From NCBI GenBank assembly GCA_017413305.1, contig JAFPUA010000074.1, positions 1 through 5,394 of the forward strand: a stretch of DNA of 5,394 nucleotides, written 5' to 3'. This DNA comes from Candidatus Ruminimicrobiellum caprinum (GTDB lineage: Bacteria > Elusimicrobiota > Endomicrobiia > Endomicrobiales > Endomicrobiaceae). A model generated the notes under the pieces. The model was not told where the DNA came from. It did not search any database and saw nothing but the letters and a program-made list of their open reading frames with translations. Made by a program: the position numbers and the translations under genes. This document shows positions 1 to 4,132 of this stretch, one piece after another (position 1 is the first letter of the stretch; every line of letters starts with the position of its first letter).

Positions 1-15
1 AACACAACGGTTTGA

Positions 16-43
16 GCCGGAAGTTTCCGGCGTATAAATTTTT
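16..43 (+). terminator. Weak terminator-like hairpin at the left edge
   Basis: A perfect 7-bp GC-rich inverted repeat, GCCGGAA and TTCCGGC (16-22 and 25-31), is followed seven bases later by a run of five T (39-43). It may end a plus-strand gene lying to the left of the window. The tight 2-nt loop (in practice a 4-nt loop with a 6-bp stem) and the gap before the T run make it a poor intrinsic terminator, so a plain intergenic palindrome is also possible. Confidence 0.35.
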
Positions 44-49
44 CTCGCA

Positions 50-78
50 AAATCTCATTTTTACAAAAATTGAGATTT
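50..78. repeat. Long AT-rich inverted repeat (hairpin)
   Basis: AAATCTCA (50-57) pairs with TGAGATTT (71-78), and TTTTT (58-62) with AAAAA (65-69), leaving a 2-nt loop and one bulged T (70). This gives 13 base pairs. It abuts the 29-nt palindromic repeat that begins at 76. No function is evident; it may be part of a compound intergenic repeat or a processing or stabilising hairpin. Confidence 0.5.
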
Positions 79-104
79 CTGGAACATCACATAGCAATGT
101 TTCA
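76..104 (-). repeat. Left copy of a 29-nt palindromic repeat
   Basis: On the minus strand this stretch reads TGAAACATTGCTATGTGATG followed by TTCCAGAAA. It matches the sequence at 1770-1799 on the plus strand except for one missing base. The repeat is itself an imperfect palindrome (AACAT at 83-87 against ATGTT at 97-101). Read in its own orientation, it follows the T tract of a strong terminator hairpin (109-143), and the other copy likewise follows a hairpin. The two copies face each other across the ATPase gene. It could be an interspersed genomic repeat or the end of a mobile cassette. Confidence 0.7.
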
Positions 105-108
105 AAAC

Positions 109-143
109 AAAAAGAGTAGAGATTTTCCTCTCTACTCTTTTTT
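109..143. terminator. Strong bidirectional intrinsic terminator
   Basis: A perfect 14-bp stem, AAAAAGAGTAGAGA (109-122) against TCTCTACTCTTTTT (129-142), encloses a 6-nt loop TTTTCC. There is a T run on the plus strand (138-143) and an A run at 109-113 that gives a T run on the minus strand. It should stop transcription in both directions, insulating the ATPase promoter from plus-strand transcription arriving from the left. Confidence 0.85.
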
Positions 144-152
144 GTTCATTAT

Positions 153-209
153 CACATTTTCTCGAACGACTTTTTGTTATAAAACACATTTTCTCCCTTG
201 ACTTTTTGT
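153..209. repeat. Two direct repeats, 32-bp period, upstream of the ATPase gene
   Basis: CACATTTTCTC, four variable bases, then GACTTTTTGT occurs at 153-177 and again at 185-209. The variable bases are GAAC in the first copy and CCTT in the second. The period of 32 bp is about three helical turns, so both copies would face the same side of the DNA. The second copy contains the -35 hexamer of the ATPase promoter, so the pair could bind a regulator. A simple duplication of the promoter region is the alternative. Confidence 0.6.
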
Positions 210-226
210 AAAAAATAACATAAAAT
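198..226 (+). promoter_or_regulatory. Sigma-70-type promoter of the ATPase gene
   Basis: TTGACT (198-203), a 17-bp spacer, then TAAAAT (221-226) match the housekeeping consensus at five of six positions in each hexamer. Transcription would start near 233, leaving a leader of about 35 nt before the ATG at 268. The -35 box sits inside the second of two direct repeats, which suggests control at this site. Confidence 0.7.
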
Positions 227-267
227 ATTATACAAATATAAATAACAAAGGAGATTTTATATATAAA

Positions 268-1599
268 ATGTATAGAACAGCGATAAAAATACTTATAGAT
301 TGGAAAAATAATCCTAATAGACTGCCAATGATAATTAAAGGAGCAAGACAAGTTGGCAAAACTTGGATGATGAAAGAGTTTGGCAAACGATACTTTAACA
401 ATATCGCCTACATAAATTTTGATAATGACACAAAAGGAGATTTAAAAACTCTTTTTGATGGAGATTTTTCAGTTGAAAGAATAGTTTTAGGTTTATCTAT
501 GGCAAGCGGAATAAAAATAGAACCTGAGAAGACATTGATTATTCTGGATGAAATTCAAAATGTTCCAAGAGCATTACAATCGTTAAAATATTTTGCAGAG
601 GAACAAGAAAACAAAAAAGAAAAATATTGTATAGTTGCGGCAGGCTCTTTACTGGGTATAGCGCTGCATCAAGGAACATCTTTTCCTGTAGGAAAAGTAG
701 ACAGCATGACACTGTATCCTATGACATTTATAGAATTTTTGAATGCTTTGGATAAAAAAGATTTTATTGATTTGTTGAATAGAAATGATTTTCAAATGAT
801 AGCTTCTTTTAAGAGCAAATATATTGAATTTTTAAAATTATACTATTTCATCGGTGGTATGCCTGCTGCAGTTGCAAAATACATCAGCACAAAAAATTTG
901 AATTCCGTTAGAGAAACTCAGCTTAAATTGCTTTCCGATTACGCCCAAGATTTTTCAAAACATGCGCCAAACGAAGTTGTGCCGAGGATAAATATGGTTT
1001 GGAACGGCATAATTGCACAGCTTGCAAAAGAAAATAAAAAGTTTGTTTACGGAGTACTGAAAAAAGGAGCAAGGGCAAAAGATTTTGAAATTGCCATTCA
1101 GTGGCTAATTGATTGCGGACTATGTTATAAAATTGACAGAATAAATAAGGGAAATGTTCCATTAAATGCTTATTTAGATTTTTCTTCGTTTAAACTTTAT
1201 ATGTTAGATGTTGGACTTATAGGGGCCATGGCACAAATTGACGAAAAAACCGTTCTTCAAGGTAATGACATTTTTACGGAATTTAAAGGCGCTTTAACAG
1301 AACAATATGTTTGTCAGCAATTAATATCCTGTTTGAATAAAAAACCTTTTTACTGGTCTGCAGAAAATTCTTCGGGAGAGATTGATTTTATTATACAGCA
1401 CAACGGAAAAGTTATTCCTTTGGAAGTTAAGGCAGAAGAAAATCTTAATGCAAAAAGTTTAAAATTTTTTGTAGAAAAATATGAACTTGGATACGGCGTA
1501 AGGTGCTCAATGTCAAATTTTAGAAAAGAAGAAAAAATTATAAATATCCCGCTTTATTGTGTATCTCAACTTTTAGACATTTGTGAAGATAAAATTTAG
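268..1599 (+). CDS. AAA-family ATPase with C-terminal DUF4143 domain
   Basis: This 443-residue protein belongs to the widespread AAA_14/DUF4143 ATPases, whose cellular role is not settled. The N-terminal P-loop domain shows Walker A GARQVGKT (25-32), Walker B LIILDE (90-95) with D94-E95, and a sensor-like VAAGSLLG (123-130). The C-terminal DUF4143 part contains E345, then GEID (370-373) and LEVK (385-388). That D373...E386-x-K388 spacing is the PD-(D/E)xK nuclease-fold signature, so nucleic acid cleavage is possible but not shown. There is no signal peptide or membrane segment. Length is normal for the family and the frame is intact. The only good ribosome site, AAAGGAG (247-253), lies 14 nt before the ATG, which is unusually far; no nearer ATG, GTG or TTG start exists. 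It is a single-gene unit with its own promoter and terminator, bracketed by inverted repeats, which suggests an accessory or mobile gene. Family assignment is firm; function is not. Confidence 0.9.
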   Translation: MYRTAIKILIDWKNNPNRLPMIIKGARQVGKTWMMKEFGKRYFNNIAYINFDNDTKGDLKTLFDGDFSVERIVLGLSMASGIKIEPEKTLIILDEIQNVPRALQSLKYFAEEQENKKEKYCIVAAGSLLGIALHQGTSFPVGKVDSMTLYPMTFIEFLNALDKKDFIDLLNRNDFQMIASFKSKYIEFLKLYYFIGGMPAAVAKYISTKNLNSVRETQLKLLSDYAQDFSKHAPNEVVPRINMVWNGIIAQLAKENKKFVYGVLKKGARAKDFEIAIQWLIDCGLCYKIDRINKGNVPLNAYLDFSSFKLYMLDVGLIGAMAQIDEKTVLQGNDIFTEFKGALTEQYVCQQLISCLNKKPFYWSAENSSGEIDFIIQHNGKVIPLEVKAEENLNAKSLKFFVEKYELGYGVRCSMSNFRKEEKIINIPLYCVSQLLDICEDKI

Positions 1600-1635
1600 A
1601 TTAATATTTTATTTTCGACGAAAAAGTCAAGAGTT

Positions 1636-1727
1636 TTCCGGTGTTTGGCGCAAATTTATTCGGTTATTTGGCTGGGTTTTGTTCAGGCATTTGGCGGTAT
1701 TTTGTTCGGCCATTTGGCTGATAATTA
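1636..1727. repeat. Four tandem 23-nt imperfect repeats
   Basis: Units at 1636-1658, 1659-1681, 1682-1704 and 1705-1727 each begin TTC and share a core close to ATTTGGC, as in TTCGGCCATTTGGCTG; most end in a T-rich stretch. Unit 4 has the short dyad GCC-ATTT-GGC, weaker in the others. The 23-nt period is not a multiple of three, so this is not a coding repeat. It lies 36 bp after the ATPase stop codon. With no spacers between units it is not a CRISPR array. It could be a protein-binding iteron-like array or a slippage product. Confidence 0.7.
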
Positions 1728-1730
1728 GCA

Positions 1731-1766
1731 AAAACGGACAAAGAATTTTGTTTCCTTGCCCGTTTT
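1731..1766 (+). terminator. Probable terminator of the ATPase transcript
   Basis: AAAACGG (1731-1737) pairs with CCGTTTT (1760-1766), extended inward by a partly paired CAAAG/CCTTG segment. Only four T follow on the plus strand, so it is weaker than the terminator at 109-143, but it is placed correctly after the ATPase gene and tandem repeats. The palindromic repeat copy begins three bases downstream. Confidence 0.5.
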
Positions 1767-1769
1767 ATG

Positions 1770-1799
1770 TGAAACATTGCTATGTGATGTTTCCAGAAA
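1770..1799 (+). repeat. Right copy of the palindromic repeat
   Basis: This 30-nt copy starts TGAAACATTGCTATGTGATG and ends TTTCCAGAAA. It is inverted relative to 76-104 and identical apart from one extra base. GAAACAT (1771-1777) and ATGTTTC (1787-1793) form a 7-bp palindrome around a 9-nt centre. It lies between the end of the ATPase unit and the end of the convergent pilin gene. Outside the matched segment the two flanks diverge, and no target-site duplication is visible. Confidence 0.7.
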
Positions 1800-1823
1800 G
1801 AATATATTTAATCAACATTGCTA

Positions 1824-2252
1824 TTAATTTATAGTATAAGTTTCGGCATCTGTTAAAGATTTGTATAATGTTATTCCTCCATATTTTGCACTTTGAACCA
1901 CTATCAAAAGATCTTTTCTCACATAAGTATTTGTCTGTTGATTAACGTTAAAAGAAGTAAAATATTTGTTCATTCTAGCATCTATACCTAGTACTTCGCT
2001 TACAGAAGTACGGCTACTCCAAACAGAAGACCCTGCATCTGTTGCCGCAATAAATCTTTCATATTCGTTATAATATTGCATTTGTGCATCTCTTATTGCA
2101 CCTATTAACATATATCCTTCAGCTATATGAGCTTTGTAAGTATAATCCTTGTAAATTGGTACGGATATCATTGATAATATAACAGCAACAGCCATAACTA
2201 TTACTAACTCTACGAGAGTAAAACCCTTTATATAATTTTTAATATATACCAT
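1824..2252 (-). CDS. Type IV pilin-like protein (class III signal), distal gene
   Basis: This 142-residue prepilin-like protein has a short basic leader, MVYIKNYIKG, then FTLVE. Prepilin peptidase should cut after G10 and methylate F11, with the conserved Glu5 of the mature protein at residue 15. A hydrophobic helix (about 11-33) follows, which anchors the subunit in the inner membrane and packs in the filament core. The globular part carries GAIRDAQ (51-57) and VLGIDARMNKY (88-98), motifs shared with the next gene upstream, so the two are paralogs. There is no cysteine. AAGGAGG four bases before the ATG supports the start. It lies 26 bp downstream of its paralog and is probably co-transcribed with it. 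It could be a type IV pilus subunit, a minor pilin or a type II secretion pseudopilin; no assembly ATPase, PilC, PilQ or peptidase gene is in view to decide. Confidence 0.88.
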   Translation of the reverse strand: MVYIKNYIKGFTLVELVIVMAVAVILSMISVPIYKDYTYKAHIAEGYMLIGAIRDAQMQYYNEYERFIAATDAGSSVWSSRTSVSEVLGIDARMNKYFTSFNVNQQTNTYVRKDLLIVVQSAKYGGITLYKSLTDAETYTIN

Positions 2253-2278
2253 AACTCCTCCTTTTTATATTTTTAAAA

Positions 2279-2677
2279 TTATAAATATGTAGAACCATTT
2301 GTCAGACTGTAAATTAATCTCATTGTATAATATGTTGGACTTTGTACCCATGCGGTAAAAGAACTTGCATTAGCAGAATGTCCAACATTGAACCAAGTAT
2401 AATATTTATTCGCTCTTGCATTAACGCCTAAAACTTCATCATTGCATGTTGCTTCGCTGTTTCCCGCACTGGAATTTCTGCAATATAAAAATGTTCTATA
2501 TTCTGCACGATAAAGTAGCTGTGCATCGCGTATTGCTCCAAGAAGAGCATATGCTTCTGTAACTTTAGCATTTTTTACATGATTTTTATAAAGCGGTGCA
2601 GATATTGACGACAAAATAATAACAATTGCTATTGTTATCACTAATTCTATTAATGTAAACCCTTTGAATTTATTCAT
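2279..2677 (-). CDS. Type IV pilin-like protein (class III signal), proximal gene
   Basis: This 132-residue prepilin-like protein has leader MNKFKG, cleavage site before FTLIE, Glu5 of the mature form at residue 11, and a hydrophobic helix at about 7-29. GAIRDAQ (48-54) and VLGVNARANKY (82-92) align with the downstream pilin. Unlike that protein it has two cysteines, C66 and C78, bracketing a Ser/Gly/Asn-rich loop, which could form a disulfide on the exported domain. The start at 2677 is chosen because AGGGGG lies just upstream and the leader is the right length. A TTG in frame at 2758 would add 27 residues that spoil the prepilin signal. It is the first gene of a two-gene minus-strand unit with a long leader. 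Whether it is a major pilin, a minor pilin or a pseudopilin cannot be told from sequence alone. Confidence 0.88.
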   Translation of the reverse strand: MNKFKGFTLIELVITIAIVIILSSISAPLYKNHVKNAKVTEAYALLGAIRDAQLLYRAEYRTFLYCRNSSAGNSEATCNDEVLGVNARANKYYTWFNVGHSANASSFTAWVQSPTYYTMRLIYSLTNGSTYL

Positions 2678-2895
2678 ATGATCCCCCTGAACTAAAAAAA
2701 TCTTTGCAAAAATATTTTGCAATTTGCTATAATATGAGCCAAAAGATAAATAACGCAATTAAAATATTATCTTTAAATCTGACATTATATACTTATACTC
2801 AGATTTCACAGGGCTGTTGCTATGTTTCAGCCTGCCTGGCTATGTATAGTGCGAGGTTTATTTGCGAAAGAAAATTATTGCATTTTGCTATATTT
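2678..2895 (-). promoter_or_regulatory. Long structured 5' leader of the pilin operon
   Basis: If transcription starts near 2895 from the promoter at 2902-2930, the pilin mRNA has a leader of about 218 nt. On the minus strand it can form GGCTG/CAGCC (2812-2816 with 2828-2832, 11-nt loop, extended by CAG/CTG with a bulge), AAATCTGA/TCAGATTT (2775-2782 with 2799-2806) and TTGCAAAA/TTTTGCAA (2704-2722). The 2805-2855 stretch is clearly richer in G+C than its surroundings. I do not recognise a known riboswitch; the c-di-GMP-I aptamer motifs were looked for and not found. A second possible promoter (TTGCGT at 2753-2758, 18-bp spacer, TATTAT at 2729-2734) would shorten the leader to about 45 nt. 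Confidence 0.4.
2704..2722. repeat. Perfect palindrome TTGCAAAA-ATA-TTTTGCAA
   Basis: Two 8-bp arms, TTGCAAAA (2704-2711) and TTTTGCAA (2715-2722), flank a 3-bp centre. The site lies 27 bp upstream of the proximal pilin ATG. It is symmetrical enough to be an operator for a dimeric regulator such as the divergent XRE protein, or an RNA hairpin in the leader. It is not a terminator, because the T-rich stretch on the minus strand is not directly at the stem base. Confidence 0.45.
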
Positions 2896-2912
2896 ATAAT
2901 AATTATGCAATA
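2876..2912. promoter_or_regulatory. Inverted repeat in the divergent control region (candidate operator)
   Basis: TATTGCAT (2876-2883) and ATGCAATA (2905-2912) are perfect 8-bp inverted arms 21 bp apart, centre to centre 29 bp. They span the predicted pilin transcription start and overlap its -10 box (2902-2907) as well as the TATAAT (2895-2900) that could serve the divergent regulator gene. A protein bound here could control both directions. Binding by the XRE protein is inferred from position only. Confidence 0.4.
2895..2900 (+). promoter_or_regulatory. Possible -10 box for the XRE regulator gene
   Basis: A perfect TATAAT stands 56 bp upstream of the regulator ATG, which would give a leader of about 50 nt. 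The -35 region at the correct distance (around 2872-2877, AAATTA) is poor, so this promoter would need an activator or be weak. In such AT-rich DNA a chance hexamer is possible. Confidence 0.3.
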
Positions 2913-2930
2913 TTTTTATTACAAAGTCAA
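2902..2930 (-). promoter_or_regulatory. Sigma-70-type promoter for the pilin operon
   Basis: On the minus strand TTGACT (2930-2925), a 17-bp spacer and CATAAT (2907-2902) give five of six consensus matches in each box. Its -35 region shares the 15-nt sequence AAAACTCTTGACTTT with minus-strand DNA at 1623-1637, and TTGACT is also the -35 of the ATPase promoter. It lies in the gap between the pilin pair and the divergent regulator. Confidence 0.6.
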
Positions 2931-2956
2931 GAGTTTTTTATTTAACAAGAGGTTTT

Positions 2957-3295
2957 ATGAAGACAAAGAGAAGTTTTTTTGCGACACAATTAAAAAAATT
3001 AATGTTTGAAAAAAATCTTACTCAAGAAGATTTAGCAAAAAAAATTAAAATAAATAGACAAATGATAAGCTACTGGCTTAACAGCGGAAAAAATCCGTCA
3101 TTAACTTCTGTAAAGAAAATTGCCGATGCATTAAAAGCACCTATGAGTTATTTTGTGGTAGAGACAACTATTGAAAAAAACGAAGAAAACAAAAATTTAT
3201 CTGTAAAAATAGAACTTCTCGAGGAAAAAATAAAAAGGCACGAAATTGAAATAAACTATTTGAAAGATATAATAAAAAATTTTATTAAAAAATAA
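2957..3295 (+). CDS. XRE-type helix-turn-helix regulator with coiled-coil tail
   Basis: This 112-residue protein carries a Cro/C1-type DNA-binding domain at about 8-66. TQEDLAKKI (22-30) and NRQMISYWLNSG (33-44) form the helix-turn-helix, followed by the usual NPSLTSVKKIADALKAPMSY segment. Residues about 78-111 are highly charged and heptad-like, predicting a coiled coil for dimerisation. There is no ligand or peptidase domain. The start at 2957 follows AGAGG by four bases and gives the expected short N-terminus. It is divergent from the pilin operon, with an inverted repeat in the shared region, so regulation of the pilins and of itself is a reasonable guess. It has no adjacent toxin gene, so an antitoxin role is less likely. 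Many such regulators are phage- or element-derived; no phage gene is in view. Confidence 0.88.
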   Translation: MKTKRSFFATQLKKLMFEKNLTQEDLAKKIKINRQMISYWLNSGKNPSLTSVKKIADALKAPMSYFVVETTIEKNEENKNLSVKIELLEEKIKRHEIEINYLKDIIKNFIKK

Positions 3296-3310
3296 AAACA
3301 ATTAAAAACA

Positions 3311-3346
3311 AAAAACAGCCGGAGAAAATATTCTTCGACTGTTTTT
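3311..3346. terminator. Convergent bidirectional intrinsic terminator
   Basis: AAAAACAG (3311-3318) pairs with CTGTTTTT (3339-3346), and CGGAGAA (3320-3326) with TTCTTCG (3331-3337) by six pairs and one G-U on the plus strand, with a 4-nt loop AATA. T runs exist on both strands. It sits between the convergent XRE gene and coaE and should end both transcripts. Confidence 0.88.
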
Positions 3347-3363
3347 ATTTATAGTAATTATAT

Positions 3364-3960
3364 TTATTTGTCGTACTTTTCTTTTAAGAATTTATAGGCA
3401 GACTTAATATTTTTATTCAATTCTGTAAGTGTACCGGAATTATCAATAGTAATATCAGCCATCCTCATTTTATCTTCAATAGGCATCTGTAAAGCAATTC
3501 TTTTTTCCGCTTCTTCTTTTGAAATGCTGTCTCTTTTCATAAACCTTTTTATTTGTATACTATGTTTAGCATAAACAACTATGATTTTGTCACAGATTCT
3601 GTCCAAACCTACCTCAAAAAGTAAAGGCGCATCAACTATTATATCTGTAGTTCTATACTTTTTAGCGATAATTTCGTTAGTTTTTCTTATTATGTGAGGG
3701 TGGATTATATGTTCCAGCTCCATTTTTGCCTGCTTATCGCTGAAAACAATTTTGCCTAATTTTTTTCTGTCCAAAGTACCGTTTTCTTTTAAAATATCGG
3801 TACCAAAAACATCAACTATATTTTTTAAACATTTTCCGTCTTTTGTAGTTAGTTCACGCGAAAGTTTGTCGGCATCAATAATGTAACAGCCGAGTTTTTT
3901 GAATATTTTAGATGATTGACTTTTACCGGTAGCTATACCACCTGTTAATCCTATTATCAT
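3364..3960 (-). CDS. coaE: Dephospho-CoA kinase
   Basis: This cytoplasmic enzyme phosphorylates the ribose 3'-hydroxyl of dephospho-CoA with ATP, the last step of coenzyme A synthesis. The 198-residue product has the family's usual length. It begins MIIGLTGGIATGKS with the P-loop GGIATGKS at 7-14. It then shows DAD (29-31), HP (87-88), DAPLLFE (110-116) in the substrate-binding region, KRD (142-144), the lid segment with R154 and QMP (158-160), and the C-terminal ADITIDNSGT (168-177). The ATG at 3960 is preceded by AAGGAT at good spacing. The frame stays open upstream to a TTG at 4071, but those 37 residues resemble nothing in CoaE and would displace the P-loop from its N-terminal position. 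It appears to be a single gene, possibly transcribed from 4070-4098 or by read-through from parB, and ends at the terminator at 3311-3346. Confidence 0.97.
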   Translation of the reverse strand: MIIGLTGGIATGKSQSSKIFKKLGCYIIDADKLSRELTTKDGKCLKNIVDVFGTDILKENGTLDRKKLGKIVFSDKQAKMELEHIIHPHIIRKTNEIIAKKYRTTDIIVDAPLLFEVGLDRICDKIIVVYAKHSIQIKRFMKRDSISKEEAEKRIALQMPIEDKMRMADITIDNSGTLTELNKNIKSAYKFLKEKYDK

Positions 3961-4063
3961 AATTTTATCCTTATTGCGACTTATCTTTTGAATTTTTACT
4001 GCGTTGTAGCTCCCCTTATGTACCTTGTTCAGTTGTACACCGCGGGTCGCTATCACCTTGTAC
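3961..4063 (-). promoter_or_regulatory. coaE leader, with a locally GC-richer stretch
   Basis: From the predicted start near 4063 the coaE leader is about 100 nt. Positions about 3998-4065 are distinctly richer in G+C than the flanks. On the minus strand ACAAGGT occurs twice in this stretch, and GTAC occurs three times around it. The stretch is open in the coaE frame but has no convincing protein similarity. I do not recognise an RNA family in it. Confidence 0.3.
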
Positions 4064-4069
4064 AAATTC

Positions 4070-4098
4070 AAAATATTTCGTCGCGTTGAAAATCACAA
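4070..4098 (-). promoter_or_regulatory. Possible coaE promoter
   Basis: On the minus strand TTGTGA (4098-4093), a 17-bp spacer and TATTTT (4075-4070) match consensus at four of six positions each. The -35 box is part of the left arm of the palindrome at 4086-4120. It is weak but in the right place for coaE. Confidence 0.35.
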
Positions 4099-4120
4099 AT
4101 TATTTTCTTGTGATTTTCAA
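4086..4120. repeat. 13-bp-arm palindrome between coaE and the RNA candidate
   Basis: TTGAAAATCACAA (4086-4098) and TTGTGATTTTCAA (4108-4120) are perfect inverted arms around a 9-nt centre. Neither strand has a T run at the stem base, so it is not a classical terminator. It could end or stabilise the 3' side of the minus-strand RNA upstream of it, act as an operator over the coaE -35 box, or be a small repeat element. Confidence 0.6.
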
Positions 4121-4132
4121 AATGTATTTCAA

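Noticed and set aside
1..15. End of an upstream plus-strand gene (stop TGA at 13-15)
   Set aside because: Four codons are too few to support a coding call, although a hairpin starts immediately after the stop.
61..351. Minus-strand open frame of 96 codons
   Set aside because: It crosses a terminator, a promoter and the start of the ATPase gene, has a low-complexity aromatic composition, and shares a peptide with 1583-1834 only because both read through the palindromic repeat.
923..1162. Minus-strand open frame inside the ATPase gene
   Set aside because: It lies wholly antisense to a well-supported coding region and shows no domain or ribosome site.
1636..1727. CRISPR array
   Set aside because: The units are contiguous without spacers, imperfect, and no cas gene is in the window.
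1768..1795. parS site, because GTGAAACA and TGTTTC occur here
   Set aside because: The half-sites are in the reverse order, are separated by several bases, and do not form TGTTTCACGTGAAACA.
1583..1834. Plus-strand open frame after the ATPase gene
   Set aside because: It covers the tandem repeats, a hairpin and the palindromic repeat, with no protein similarity and no ribosome site.
2721..2743. Sigma-54 promoter (TGGC ... GC) for the pilins
   Set aside because: The GG to GC spacing is one base too long (11 rather than 10), and a good sigma-70-type promoter exists upstream.
2704..3009. Plus-strand open frame overlapping the XRE gene
   Set aside because: It reads the pilin leader and promoter in reverse and overlaps the start of the recognisable XRE gene in another frame.
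2957..3295. Antitoxin of a toxin-antitoxin pair
   Set aside because: No small toxin gene adjoins it; the downstream neighbour is a convergent coaE behind a terminator.
3961..4071. N-terminal extension of CoaE from a TTG start
   Set aside because: CoaE proteins begin close to the P-loop; the ATG at 3960 has a ribosome site and gives the normal length.
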